A stretch of 64,000 nucleotides of DNA from WRGT01 sp942493035 (GCA_942493035.1 OW818666.1:4526001-4590000), one strand, 5' to 3'. Positions 26,344-35,562 are shown, numbered from the stretch's first letter. The notes: a model not told the origin generated them from the sequence alone. Program-made: numbers and translations.

Positions 26344-26703
26344 TCATAGAATCGAAAAAAACCAGAAAGCAATAGCTCCATCACCTTCGTATCTTAAAGA
26401 TCCGTACTTACTGTTTTTCATCAGATCATCCATTATTTTTTTAGGGGCATCAGCTGAAGTAAGTATTGAAAATCCGGTTGAAGCGTCTTTCCATATCAGT
26501 GAAACTGATGGTTCAATGATAATCCCTTTCTTTGTAAAAAAATGTCCATCCTTAAATGTAAAGTATCTGCCCGTTAAATTATCCGCCGTTTTAAACTGTA
26601 CTGAACAATTTTTTTCAGAAATCTTTTTTTTGTATTCAGGGTCTTTTTTTAGTCTTTTTTTAATTTTAAGTCCGACAGCAAAAAGTAAAAGTTTAAATTT
26701 CAT
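26344..26703 (-). CDS. Second SCP2-like small protein
   Basis: A 119-residue protein with a basic hydrophobic N-terminus. The pattern VQFKTADNLTGRYFTFKDG ... FTKKGIIIEPSVSLIWKDA ... RYEGDGAIAFWF resembles short SCP2-like sterol-carrier proteins. Its upstream region carries the best TetR-type palindrome (26781-26812) and a PadR-type palindrome (26968-27020). It therefore looks like a member of the same regulon although it faces the opposite way. Lipid-binding is an inference. Confidence 0.65.
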   Translation of the reverse strand: MKFKLLLFAVGLKIKKRLKKDPEYKKKISEKNCSVQFKTADNLTGRYFTFKDGHFFTKKGIIIEPSVSLIWKDASTGFSILTSADAPKKIMDDLMKNSKYGSLRYEGDGAIAFWFFSIL

Positions 26704-26780
26704 TATACTCCTCCATTTTTTATACCGTGGGAATGAATTATAAACATTCTCGTTATAGTTTTACATGCGCATTGACCCTG

Positions 26781-26812
26781 TCCGCAAACATACCAAGCGG
26801 TATGTTTGCGGA
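26781..26812. promoter_or_regulatory. TetR-type operator, longest copy
   Basis: Perfect 14-bp arms (TCCGCAAACATACC and complement) flank AAGC. It lies 78-109 nt upstream of the minus-strand SCP2-like gene. Confidence 0.65.
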
Positions 26813-26967
26813 CGAAAAAATTCATCTTTTTAATAAAATTATTATTATTAAATTTTTTCTGCTCATCAAAAAAAATAATGAGAGGATATCCAGGCCCGGT
26901 TTTCCTTTAACGATTTTTTATGATTACCTTTCTTAAAAGATGCATGGTAACCTCTATAACAAACCAC

Positions 26968-27020
26968 AATTATTATTTGACATATATGTATCAAAGCGAT
27001 ATATATGTCAAATAATAATT
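26968..27020. promoter_or_regulatory. PadR-type palindrome with 20-bp arms
   Basis: Arms 26968-26987 and 27001-27020 are perfectly complementary. The centre (ATATGTATC-AAAGC-GATATATAT) matches the PadR-type core. Between 26704 and 27250 there is no other recognisable feature apart from the TetR-type site and the terminator at 27086. Confidence 0.6.
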
Positions 27021-27085
27021 TGAAAAAATATCATCCTCAGAATGAACACTTTGCGGATTAAAGGGAACCTGATTTTTTATATAGA

Positions 27086-27136
27086 AAAATCCCGTAGACT
27101 ATCGGGGCTGATATTCAACTCGCTGGGGTCTACGGG
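27086..27136 (-). terminator. Terminator of the PNPOx-like gene
   Basis: CCCGTAGAC (27091-27099) pairs with GTCTACGGG (27128-27136). On the minus strand the stem is followed by ATTTTTCTAT. It sits downstream of the gene ending at 27251. Confidence 0.55.
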
Positions 27137-27250
27137 CTATACTGAAACTTATTTAAAGATCCATAATTAATTTTGATTAAACAATTCTTCAATTCACCCT
27201 GCTCAGTTTAAAATTTTTCAGGATAATCCACGAATTTTATTTTCATGATT

Positions 27251-27655
27251 TCATAATTTATATGTAATTGGCGAATTACCGCTAAAGTCAGAAATCACAG
27301 CAACAGCTTCATCAAGGTAAAAAATTTCAAAGTCAGGATTGTCCGGTGTTTTGTATATTGATTTTACAAGCGGACTTGCATCCTGAATTTTTGTCTTTAA
27401 TGATATGTCTTTTGAAAAAACAGCTTTTCCGCTTAATCTTAGCCATGAATATTTTGTATTTGAAATACAGAGTTCAATATATGGCAAAGCAGTCATTTCT
27501 TTATATACATCTTTTTTATTTGATGTGCAGAAGTACATCTTTCCATCATCTACCAGCATAAATTGAAAAGGACGCACTTTGGGTTTGCCATCTATACCTA
27601 CAGTTGCAAAATATTGCGTTTGATTTTCTTTCAGGAAATCTGTTACGTTATTCAT
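27251..27655 (-). CDS. Pyridoxamine-phosphate-oxidase-like FMN-binding protein
   Basis: A 134-residue split-barrel protein: FATVGIDGKPKVRPFQFMLVDDGKMYFCTSNKKDVYKE is typical of small PNPOx-like flavoproteins found in anaerobes. Members reduce or bind FMN, F420 or heme; the substrate is unknown. GGAGAA precedes the start. A strong MarR-type palindrome lies 248-285 nt upstream (27903-27940), suggesting control by the adjacent MarR regulator. Confidence 0.8.
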   Translation of the reverse strand: MNNVTDFLKENQTQYFATVGIDGKPKVRPFQFMLVDDGKMYFCTSNKKDVYKEMTALPYIELCISNTKYSWLRLSGKAVFSKDISLKTKIQDASPLVKSIYKTPDNPDFEIFYLDEAVAVISDFSGNSPITYKL

Positions 27656-27902
27656 TTTATTCTCCTTTTAATTACACATGCTCACCATTATGGGGAGGTG
27701 TGCAGAATATTTAATTAAAACTTACCGTTTTTTATTTTCCGTTGTTCCCTGGATAGTATTGTTTCAACTCTACTCCAGTGTTCAGCAGTTTTACTATTTT
27801 CAACTACAATTAAAAATGTTATTATGTATCACGCGTGTTTCATATATCTCTCCTTTTGTTTAGCTGATTATTTGCTTAGCAGCTCAACATATATTTGAGC
27901 TG

Positions 27903-27940
27903 CTTTCATAATATACTTAGTCGTCTAAGTATATTATGAA
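27903..27940. promoter_or_regulatory. MarR-type operator with 17-bp perfect arms
   Basis: The centre CTTAG-TCGT-CTAAG matches the palindrome before the MarR gene (TTAG-ACGT-CTAA). It lies between the MarR stop codon and the PNPOx gene, so it could be both the PNPOx operator and a transcript-end hairpin. Nothing else is seen in 27656-27902. Confidence 0.6.
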
Positions 27941-27944
27941 AAAA

Positions 27945-28367
27945 TTAAAAATTATCCTCTACTCTTTCTAAAAGATTTTGTAATATTTTTATCTCTTCTT
28001 CATTCAAGCCTTTATGCATCCTTTTGTTGAGTTTTTGCGAAATCTCTAAAAATATAGTCTGAAAATCCTTCCCTTTTGCTGTCAGTATAATATTTGTTAC
28101 TCTGGTATCTTCATTATCCTTTTGCTTCAGTACATAACCATTATCTACCAGTCTATCTATTAACACAGTTACTGTTGGCTGCTTTCTTTTAATTGCAGTA
28201 GCAATATCTTTCATGGTCATAGAGTTGTTTTTATATAAAGCGTTAAGTATCGCACCATGAGAAGGAACCATTCCTTCAATTCCGTTTTTTTCCAGTTCAT
28301 CAATTATAAATTGATTTGCAGTTTCACGTATTGCTGCACAGAGAGTTAGTGTATTTTTTAATTTCAT
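27945..28367 (-). CDS. MarR-family transcriptional regulator
   Basis: A 140-residue winged-helix repressor. The core NNSMTMKDIATAIKRKQPTVTVLIDRLVDNGYVLKQKDNEDTRV (given here as family pattern) contains the recognition helix and the basic wing with the conserved D-x-R. A 12-bp palindrome TTAGACGTCTAA lies 14 nt upstream of the start, fitting autoregulation, and a matching site precedes the downstream PNPOx-like gene. Confidence 0.9.
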   Translation of the reverse strand: MKLKNTLTLCAAIRETANQFIIDELEKNGIEGMVPSHGAILNALYKNNSMTMKDIATAIKRKQPTVTVLIDRLVDNGYVLKQKDNEDTRVTNIILTAKGKDFQTIFLEISQKLNKRMHKGLNEEEIKILQNLLERVEDNF

Positions 28368-28380
28368 ATGATCAATATAA

Positions 28381-28392
28381 TTAGACGTCTAA
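28381..28392. promoter_or_regulatory. MarR autoregulatory operator
   Basis: A perfect palindrome TTAGACGTCTAA immediately before the MarR start. It shares half-site TTAG and central CGT with the site at 27903. Confidence 0.6.
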
Positions 28393-28549
28393 CTATATGT
28401 CAACACTTTTAAGATTATTTTTTATTCGAGGAAAGAATTTGTCTTACTGAAAAAGCCGGAAGCTGCATAAGGGTTGTAATATATTTATCTCATGTCACAT
28501 GAGAAAGCTGGTGGTATGTTTTATTACAAGACCTGAAAAAACAAATGTG

Positions 28550-28935
28550 AATTCAAAATAATACAATTATGTATACCGGACGTAGAAGTCTCCGCGGATG
28601 GGCATTCTTGAACGCCGGAAGTTCCGGGTCTCGATTGTTTCAGGCCCGAAATGTATTGAATTAAAATCAAAAGTGGAGATCTCAGCGGCCGTGTTTCGGC
28701 AAGCTCACCAACTGGAAATATTTTAACAATCAAAATTAAGTTAATGGAATGGCTGATAAGGGTAAAACGGGTTGGATCGTTCGAAGAGTTAAGGCTGTGA
28801 TTTCTGTTTCTGGAAGAGTTCTTGGCAATAGACTACATTTAAGGTTATTCCAAAAATGGAATTACTATATATTTTCTATCCCCTCTCCTACCATCCCATG
28901 GGGGAGATGCCCGATAGGGCAGAGGGGGCGATCAG
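28550..28935. repeat. Intergenic repeat debris
   Basis: The 577-bp gap 28368-28944 holds no convincing gene. It has GC-richer stretches with short complementary segments: CGCCGGAAGTTCCGG near 28612, and CCCTCT ... AGAGGG flanking a second stem at about 28880-28927. These look like remains of small structured repeats. Exact borders are not definable by eye. Confidence 0.35.
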
Positions 28936-28944
28936 TCATTTTTC

Positions 28945-31050
28945 CTACCTCAGCGGTATAAAACTGCAGTTTTCATCATAGTAGCCGATGTACTTAAGAC
29001 GCGTAAGGTCTGTTATTACCGGTAGGTCACCGGCTATGGGATTATCTTCATCCATTTCAACAGTACCATTCTCTCCGGAGATTGACATCAATGTTGTAAA
29101 AACATTGTTTTCATAAACAATTTCTGTTTCGACTCTCCACATTTTTTTGCCGTCTGCTTCAGGGAAATTTTTAATCCGCGGCGGCTGAATCTGATTGCGC
29201 AGATCATTCAGAAAGCTTTCATCCGGTGCCTGGTTCCACTCGATTTCATCTGCGTTTTCAATAATCAGGAACCTTCCTCCTGCTCCATGTACGCTGCTGC
29301 AGAAAAATTTAAGATATAACAGAATATTGTCCTGATTAAGATCAATGAATTTTTCATTGGCGTCATGAATCGGTGCTGATGAACCGTCCAGAACTGCATA
29401 ATTTAAGTCACTCATAAGATAGTATGCGTGTTTTTTTGGTGTTGTTGTGGTATTCTCAATCTCATACCAGTTATAATCTTTATAAAAAGGGAGTGGACAG
29501 CGTTTTACAACGATTTTTGAGTTATCTATAAAATCCTCATTTGTGATACCTGCGATATTCAGATATTTTTTTCGCTCATCGGGATCCAGCATCTCCCATA
29601 AGTTTTTTGGTACCGGATGAAAAATGCGGTTTGCCAGAATTGCCTCCTGGCGGAGGCTTATTGCTTTATGTTTTTTAGCAGGAGAATTCGTTTTGGAGAA
29701 AACGTTACGGATTAACGCTGTGCGTTCCCCTTCAGATTTTATGTCAGCATAAAATGGATTATTCTGATAAAGCCCTTGAAATGGCGGGTCCCAAAGATAG
29801 TTAGGCTTTGCGGAGATGACCGGTTCATCACCGGCAATATTAAGTATCAGTTCATCACTCTCCAGATCCATTACATCATATGCGGTTCCATACCCTGATA
29901 CAGTAGAGACTGTTTGCGCAGCAATACCTGTGGTCGCTCCGAAATACTGCTGAACTCGGCAGTTGTTAAGGATTGTCTCCCAGTCATTTGGATAGAGGTT
30001 TCTCAGCTGACTGATATCCTGCCAGAATGTCCATACGCGGACTCCATATCCGCGAAGGAGTGTTATAGCCTGACGGAGCTGCGGGAGAGTCCCGAGCTGT
30101 GCGGCTTCGTCAATGAGCAGCAGTGTATGTTTTTCCGGCTGTTTACGGCGTCTTGTAATTACGGTGATTATAGTCCCGATCCAGAGACGCAGCAGAGAGG
30201 AGTGGCTTTCCAGTTTATCCGGGGGGAGTGCCAGATATATTGATAACGGAGATCCGTCGTATATTTTATTAAGATCAAGATCGGAAGATGAGAGATGTTC
30301 AGCCATCTGCTCACCCTTTAGAAAATCGAGCTGATTAATTGCAAAGGCAAGGTATCCTCCGATTGTTTCATCTGCCGGATTTAAAAGCATGCTGGCCATT
30401 TTTTTAAGTTCGGGGTTTCCTGATGAGATCCATTCCTGTGCCCTTTCTCTAAGACAATCAAAGGGTGTGTTTATAAGATCGCGGACTGCCGGGAGTGTAG
30501 CATTGTCAGAATCTGACATGGTCAGTACGTCTATCATTGCGGCGCTCATTAGGGTTTTTCCCATCCTGTGCCAGAATTGGTTATCTCTGTCTATGCCGGC
30601 ATGTGGTAACGCGATGAGATTTGCAAGAGTGGCGATATCTTCGATAAAACAGTTTGAAGATGGATCTGTAAGATCAAAAGGATTAAAACGGTGCCGGACT
30701 TCCGCTCCTGTGATGTTGAATGGGTCGAGAAGTATAACCTCATGCCCCAGCTGGCGTCTCCGGTCTGCTGTAACGGCGTAGTTTTCACCTTTCGGGTCAA
30801 CTACAACAACGGGTCCTGTGTAACGGAGAAGTGCCGGAATGATGCAGCCCGTTCCTTTACCTGCGCCTGTAGGAGCAACAGTTGTGATATGCCCTTCACC
30901 AGTATCAAGTATCGGCTCAAGAGAAACAGCAGGAGAACTTTCCCCGGGTTTGGGCTTTCTGAAACCGATAACTGATTTCCGGTGCCCCGATTCAAGTGAC
31001 CAGCCTACAAGTAATCCCTCATCGGGGAGTGTTTCAGGAAGCTTTCGCAT
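28945..31050 (-). CDS. VirD4/TraG-type coupling ATPase, orphan
   Basis: A 701-residue type IV coupling protein. Walker A APTGAGKGTG and VVVDPKGEN occur near the N-terminus. The all-alpha domain follows, then Walker B LLLIDEAAQLG and the TraG-specific FWQDISQLRNLYPNDWETILNNC. There are no N-terminal membrane spans, so it is the soluble form. About 230 C-terminal residues extend beyond the ATPase and are not recognised. Coupling proteins feed DNA or effectors to type IV secretion systems, but no relaxase or secretion genes flank it. Base composition is richer in GC than its neighbours, consistent with acquisition. AGAGGT precedes the start. Confidence 0.88.
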   Translation of the reverse strand: MRKLPETLPDEGLLVGWSLESGHRKSVIGFRKPKPGESSPAVSLEPILDTGEGHITTVAPTGAGKGTGCIIPALLRYTGPVVVVDPKGENYAVTADRRRQLGHEVILLDPFNITGAEVRHRFNPFDLTDPSSNCFIEDIATLANLIALPHAGIDRDNQFWHRMGKTLMSAAMIDVLTMSDSDNATLPAVRDLINTPFDCLRERAQEWISSGNPELKKMASMLLNPADETIGGYLAFAINQLDFLKGEQMAEHLSSSDLDLNKIYDGSPLSIYLALPPDKLESHSSLLRLWIGTIITVITRRRKQPEKHTLLLIDEAAQLGTLPQLRQAITLLRGYGVRVWTFWQDISQLRNLYPNDWETILNNCRVQQYFGATTGIAAQTVSTVSGYGTAYDVMDLESDELILNIAGDEPVISAKPNYLWDPPFQGLYQNNPFYADIKSEGERTALIRNVFSKTNSPAKKHKAISLRQEAILANRIFHPVPKNLWEMLDPDERKKYLNIAGITNEDFIDNSKIVVKRCPLPFYKDYNWYEIENTTTTPKKHAYYLMSDLNYAVLDGSSAPIHDANEKFIDLNQDNILLYLKFFCSSVHGAGGRFLIIENADEIEWNQAPDESFLNDLRNQIQPPRIKNFPEADGKKMWRVETEIVYENNVFTTLMSISGENGTVEMDEDNPIAGDLPVITDLTRLKYIGYYDENCSFIPLR

Positions 31051-31139
31051 GTGTTACCTCTGACTAAATATCTAAACTGTTTCATAAAAGAGTTCAGGAA
31101 TTATTATAGCGGTTTACGAATGAATTAGTCATTGCTGTC

Positions 31140-31255
31140 ATCTCCGCGAATACTTCGGCAGGCTCAGTACAGGTGCGGAGATCCATTTATTTGCTGATAT
31201 ATCGGTGATAATAACTATGGATTCCCGTCTTCACGGGAATGACATCAACAAAAGT
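31140..31255. repeat. Two intergenic hairpin repeats
   Basis: TCTCCGC ... GCGGAGA (about 31140-31185) and ATTCCCGTCTTCACGGGAAT (about 31218-31238) are GC-rich inverted repeats of the kind dispersed in bacterial genomes. The rest of the 31051-31529 gap shows no gene. Confidence 0.45.
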
Positions 31256-31529
31256 TTAACTCAATCGTAAAGTGCACTAATGAGATTTAATAAATAAGAA
31301 TTTTAAATAAAACTGTAAATATGCAAGAAATATTTTATTATTATAGTTCTCTATCATTGAATTGGCTCTGGCAATTCTACTTCGAGACAATAATTCCGTG
31401 GCAGTCTGTTTTATGGATAACATGTGTTTTATTTTGAAAATTAGCACAGACCCTGAATTATTTAATTGATTTTTACAGGGCAAACCGTAATGCTGAAGTA
31501 ATTGATTTTAATAACAAAAGAGGAAATAG

Positions 31530-32321
31530 TTGAGCATTGCATTTTTAGATTCCGGGATCGGAGGGATTACAGTTCTTCATCAGGCAATGAAGATGCTTCC
31601 GCCGGAGGAATATATATATTTTGCCGATACTCTTAATGCTCCTTACGGTACAAAGACAAGAGATGAAGTGAGAGATCTTGTCTTCAATGCTGTGGATTTT
31701 ATAGTTTCTCTTGGAGTAAGAGCTGTAGTTGTAGCCTGTAATACCGCAACAAGTGTGGCAATTGAAGATCTCCGGAAAAGATATACCATACCTATTATTG
31801 GAATGGAACCTGCGGTAAAACCTGCAGTTGAAAAAACCGAGGGGACACAGAAACGGGTTCTTGTTACAGCAACCCCTCTGACAATAAAAGAGGAGAAACT
31901 TAAAAATCTCATCAGCCGCATCGATAACGAACATATTGTAGATCTTCTTCCGCTTCCGGGGCTTGTGGAATTTGCTGAAAGTTTTGAATTTCGGGAAAGT
32001 ATAGTTGCTGAATATCTTAATAAAGAATTCTCATTAATTGACATGAGCTGCTACGGTACAATTGTCCTTGGATGTACCCATTTTCTTTTTTATAGGAATA
32101 TAATAAAAAAAATAATACCCCCTCACATCAATATAATAGATGGAAATGCCGGTACAATAAATCATCTCAAAAAATTTCTTGATCAGAGCGGTGGTGGATT
32201 AATAGAGAAGAGTGAAATCAGATGGTACTGCTCAGGTGAACCTGTTACTGATACAAAAAAGCTTGCCGAATTTGAACTTCTATTTCTTATTCTCGATACT
32301 GTGGAAAAGTCCGGTATATAA
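31530..32321 (+). CDS. murI: Glutamate racemase
   Basis: A 263-residue racemase that makes D-glutamate for peptidoglycan in the cytoplasm. Motifs LDSGIGGITVL, VACNTATS (Cys70) and LGCTHF (Cys182) supply the two catalytic thiols. No ATG is available; the TTG at 31530, preceded by AGAGGAAA, gives the expected N-terminus. It stands alone between the coupling protein and a hypothetical periplasmic protein. Confidence 0.95.
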   Translation: MSIAFLDSGIGGITVLHQAMKMLPPEEYIYFADTLNAPYGTKTRDEVRDLVFNAVDFIVSLGVRAVVVACNTATSVAIEDLRKRYTIPIIGMEPAVKPAVEKTEGTQKRVLVTATPLTIKEEKLKNLISRIDNEHIVDLLPLPGLVEFAESFEFRESIVAEYLNKEFSLIDMSCYGTIVLGCTHFLFYRNIIKKIIPPHINIIDGNAGTINHLKKFLDQSGGGLIEKSEIRWYCSGEPVTDTKKLAEFELLFLILDTVEKSGI

Positions 32322-32468
32322 TAAATTTACAATAATTCTGAAAATTCACGGTAACGGATTATTCATAAAGATTCAACATTTTATGAATGATATAGTACAT
32401 GCTTCTGCTCCGCTCAGCCAGCGTATATAACGCTTCCTGAGCAAAGCCGAAGTGTAATACGGTTTGAC

Positions 32469-32960
32469 TTATTTTTTAACAACAACACGCATATTATCGA
32501 GCTTAATTTTATAACCGCCTGAAACTGTTACATAACCTTTAAACTTATCTGAAACATCAGTTACTTTTGCCATAAACCAGTTATTCTGAAAAGCTTCATC
32601 TTTGTTTTCCGGCATGCGATAGATATCCCCATCACCTATCTCACATGCTATTACTTCAAGCCCGATCTTAATCTCATTCTCTTTTGCAATCCTTGTTTTG
32701 TAGTAATACTTTGTCCAGATCTCTTCTCCATCTCTTACTGTAATAAATTCCGCTTCACTTTTTGTCTGAGGAGTTGCCGCAGTTTTGAGAGTAGCAAGAG
32801 TTACATAGATCCATCCCTGTGTAAGTTTTTCCTTTGTAATAAAGTAGTGGTCAGAATTAATGTAATGGTCGTCATCTTCGGCGAAGAGCGGTGTAGTTGA
32901 AATTAATGTTAAAGAAAAAATAGATATTAGAAGTGTAGAAATTAATACTTTAAACTTCAT
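32469..32960 (-). CDS. Hypothetical secreted protein
   Basis: A 163-residue protein with a clear signal peptide (MKFKVLISTLLISIFSLTLI ... LFAEDD). The mature part is acidic to neutral, mainly beta-strand-like, ending GYVTVSGGYKIKLDNMRVVVKK. I recognise no family. It could be a periplasmic or outer-surface protein. Confidence 0.75.
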   Translation of the reverse strand: MKFKVLISTLLISIFSLTLISTTPLFAEDDDHYINSDHYFITKEKLTQGWIYVTLATLKTAATPQTKSEAEFITVRDGEEIWTKYYYKTRIAKENEIKIGLEVIACEIGDGDIYRMPENKDEAFQNNWFMAKVTDVSDKFKGYVTVSGGYKIKLDNMRVVVKK

Positions 32961-33046
32961 TTAATCCCCCTGTAATATTTGTTAAAATAGTAATTATAGA
33001 ACAACTCTATTCGCGTAAAAATCAACTGAAATTTTAATCTTAAATA

Positions 33047-33161
33047 AGTATTTATTCCATAATTTTTCAAAATTAAAAGTTATATATCCCCGCCGCCGTT
33101 GGCGGCGGGGATATATAACTTCTGTTTGTTGCAATAAAATTTATATTCAGGAATAATTACT
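33047..33161. mobile_element. MITE-like hairpin element, copy B
   Basis: 115 bp bounded by AGTATTTATTCC and GGAATAATTACT (11 of 12 bp inverted match). The hairpin at 33078-33120 has 20-bp perfect arms. Compared with copy A the stem base changes from C-G to G-C, a compensatory change. It lies in the 5' region of comM. Confidence 0.75.
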
Positions 33162-33230
33162 GAATTAATTTTTATTTTTTTTATTCAAAAACCTTTCGCC
33201 GTCGTATTAGTTAATATGGATGGAGGTTTT

Positions 33231-34277
33231 ATGCTTTCTAGAGCTGTTTCTCTTGCGCTGCACGGAATAAGCGCGGTAAAGGTGGATATTGAAGTCGATA
33301 TAATTAAAGGGCTCCCGAATCTAACAATTGTCGGACTACCCGATTCTGTAATAAGGGAATCTAAAGACAGGATTCGCTCTGCTATTGAAAATTCCGGATA
33401 TGAATTTCCGCCGAAAAATTTTATAGTGAATCTTGCACCGGCAGGGTTTAAAAAACAGGGGGCGAATTTAGATCTCCCGATTGCAATGACGTTACTGCAA
33501 TCAACGGGTCAGATAGAGGGTAAGATTGAAAATATACCCATGGTGGGGGAGCTATCCCTTGATGGCAGGATTAAGTCAGTCCGAGGGGTGATCTCTATGG
33601 CTATTTCGCTCTATAAATTCGGTTATAAAAAGTTTATCATACCATACGGGAACAGATTCGAGGCTGCCGCGATTGAAGGGATTGCGGTTTATCCTGTGGA
33701 AAATATTAAAATGGCAATTGATGCCTTAAACGGCAAGATTCCTCCATTCAAAGGGGAGCTGAAATCTATCGAAAAGTCTGATGAACAGTATGACTTTGAG
33801 GATGTTAAAGGGCAGGAGAGCGCACGGCGCGGAATAGAGATTGCAGCGGCTGGTCGGCACAATATCCTGCTTTACGGAGCTCCCGGATCGGGGAAGACGA
33901 TGCTTGCAAAAAGAATTCCGTCGATACTTCCGCTGCTGGAGATGGAGAAGGCCATTGAAGCTACAATGATTCACTCCGCTTCAGGGGTCCTGCCTGATGG
34001 CGAAGGGCTTATACGTCTCCCTCCATTCCGGTCGCCTCATCATACCGCATCGGAGGCTGCGATTGTCGGAGGAGGAGTCAATCCTGGAGCGGGTGAAGTC
34101 TCCCTGGCTCACAATGGAGTTCTGTTTCTCGATGAATTTGTAGAGTTTCAGAATAATGTTATACAGTCCCTCCGTCAGCCGCTGGAGGATAGGGAGATAA
34201 CTGTAGCGCGGGCTGCAGGCACGGTTACGTTTCCAGCGGATTTTATGTTAGTCGCAGCATCGAATCCATGCCAGTGC
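33231..34277 (+). pseudogene. comM: comM/YifB Mg-chelatase-like ATPase, 5' fragment
   Basis: Start at the ATG with GGAGG 6-10 nt upstream. The fragment encodes residues 1-349 of a YifB/ComM-type AAA+ protein: N-terminal Lon-like domain (KVDIEVDIIKGLPNLTIVGLPD), Walker A GAPGSGKTM, and FLDEFVEF. It ends exactly at ASNPCQC, where the insertion element begins. The remaining part resumes at 35516. ComM helps branch migration in natural transformation. With the insertion the product loses its sensor and C-terminal domain. Confidence 0.9.
34268..34277. repeat. Target-site duplication, left copy
   Basis: ATGCCAGTGC, repeated at 35506-35515 on the other side of the insertion. IS1595 members usually make 8-bp duplications, so two of the ten bases may be chance or part of the element. 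Confidence 0.75.
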
Positions 34278-35505
34278 ATTCAACGCCTCAAATACCCACC
34301 CCCCAAGAACTGAAGCGGGGGCCGGCAATTCCAGACCTAGAAAGCACGGGCACGGATTCGAGGCCTGTACAGGTTTAAAACCACAACCAAAACCAGATTC
34401 AAAACAAATCTTTAACGACAAACACCCTGAAATAAATCAGGCCTATTTCACCAATTACACTCGCTCCCTATTGGCTAGGTTCTATCCCAAGACGTGTCCG
34501 AAGTGTGGGGGCGCCGATTTCAAAACCATTGCAACGCGTGAGAACGAACTCAGGTGCGCAAGGCCCGGCTGCAAGACTCATGTGAGCCTGACCTCATATA
34601 CACCCGCACATTCACTTCGCCTACCACTTTGGACTTTTTCATTTATATACAGAGAGGCGCTACTGCTTCATCCCCAGCCTCTGACAAGTACACACATACA
34701 AAGAAAACTTGGAGTAGGGCGAAGCACTGCAACAACTTTGAAACGCAGACTCCAGATATTTATGAGTGATTTAATTCCCGCGGTTAAATCAATGATGGCG
34801 GCAGAAATTGAAAAAGATTTTCCTGCTGACTTTAGATTGCCAGACAAAGATGTGGACATCACTGACATAATCTCTTCAAAGAGCGCTATTTACAGTGATT
34901 CAGTTTGTCTCTACTCGGCCAGCCAACGCTCGAACGGACATCGTTCAAGAAAGCGCCACAACGGCCAGACCTCAAGTCTTTACTTAAGTGATGATTATTT
35001 TCTTGAAAATCAAGAAACGAAGCTCTATCAAATTGGAACCTTATGCCACACTTTGGCTTTGAAGGGTGGGTTGGTTTTGTTTACAAGTGTGAGAGACCAG
35101 ACTCAAGCCGAGCTACAGCCTTTGTTCGATTTCCTACCTCATGAAAACGTGCCTCACTGTTCCGATTCGGGTACGCCTTGGGCTCAAAGATATAACAGTA
35201 ATTTTCGCAGCGTTAATCACAGCGCGAGAAGTATTAACCGAAAAGGTAAGCGAAAAAATGTTTGGGCTAAGAACCGATGGTCAAAAAATGGAGTTCATAA
35301 CCAGGTAGCTGAAGGCCAAAATTCGGCAATTAAGAAAAACATGAGAGCCTATTCCTGGGTCAAACCAATTTATGGAAGCATGTATTTGTCGGAGTATTCG
35401 AGTCTACATGCTCTGCGTCTATACGGTGAGCATGTGGTTTCGGAGGCTCGGAGAAATACATGCATTGACTCAAAAACAGGAAAAAGTGGGCGTATAGGTC
35501 AGATG
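34278..35505 (+). mobile_element. IS1595-like insertion sequence in comM
   Basis: A 1.23-kb insertion whose removal, with one copy of the duplicated ATGCCAGTGC, rejoins comM in frame (ASNPCQC then GYLFDND). Terminal inverted repeats are weak by eye. It carries one transposase gene. Confidence 0.85.
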
Positions 35506-35562
35506 ATGCCAGTGCGGTTACCTCTTCGACAACGACATCGAGTGCAGCTGCCCCGCCGCTAA
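34471..35562 (+). CDS. IS1595 family transposase
   Basis: Up to 363 residues. An N-terminal zinc ribbon (CPKCGGADF ... CARPGC) is followed by a helix-turn-helix-like segment (TSTHIQRKLGVGRSTATTLKRR) and an ISXO2-type catalytic domain (NQVAEGQNSAIKKNMRAY, HALRLYGEHVV). The frame is open upstream without an ATG, so the TTG at 34471 is only the likeliest start. Its stop lies beyond the element end, in comM sequence, so the last about 19 residues are host-derived. The element may therefore rely on host stop codons or be slightly 3'-truncated. Confidence 0.75.
   Translation: MARFYPKTCPKCGGADFKTIATRENELRCARPGCKTHVSLTSYTPAHSLRLPLWTFSFIYREALLLHPQPLTSTHIQRKLGVGRSTATTLKRRLQIFMSDLIPAVKSMMAAEIEKDFPADFRLPDKDVDITDIISSKSAIYSDSVCLYSASQRSNGHRSRKRHNGQTSSLYLSDDYFLENQETKLYQIGTLCHTLALKGGLVLFTSVRDQTQAELQPLFDFLPHENVPHCSDSGTPWAQRYNSNFRSVNHSARSINRKGKRKNVWAKNRWSKNGVHNQVAEGQNSAIKKNMRAYSWVKPIYGSMYLSEYSSLHALRLYGEHVVSEARRNTCIDSKTGKSGRIGQMMPVRLPLRQRHRVQLPRR

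Noticed and set aside
26727..26936. Plus-strand frame of 69 codons
   Set aside because: It runs through the TetR-type operator, has no ribosome site and no recognisable motifs.
28749..28961. 70-codon frame next to the coupling protein
   Set aside because: It consists of repeat sequence, overlaps the coupling-protein end and has no ribosome site.
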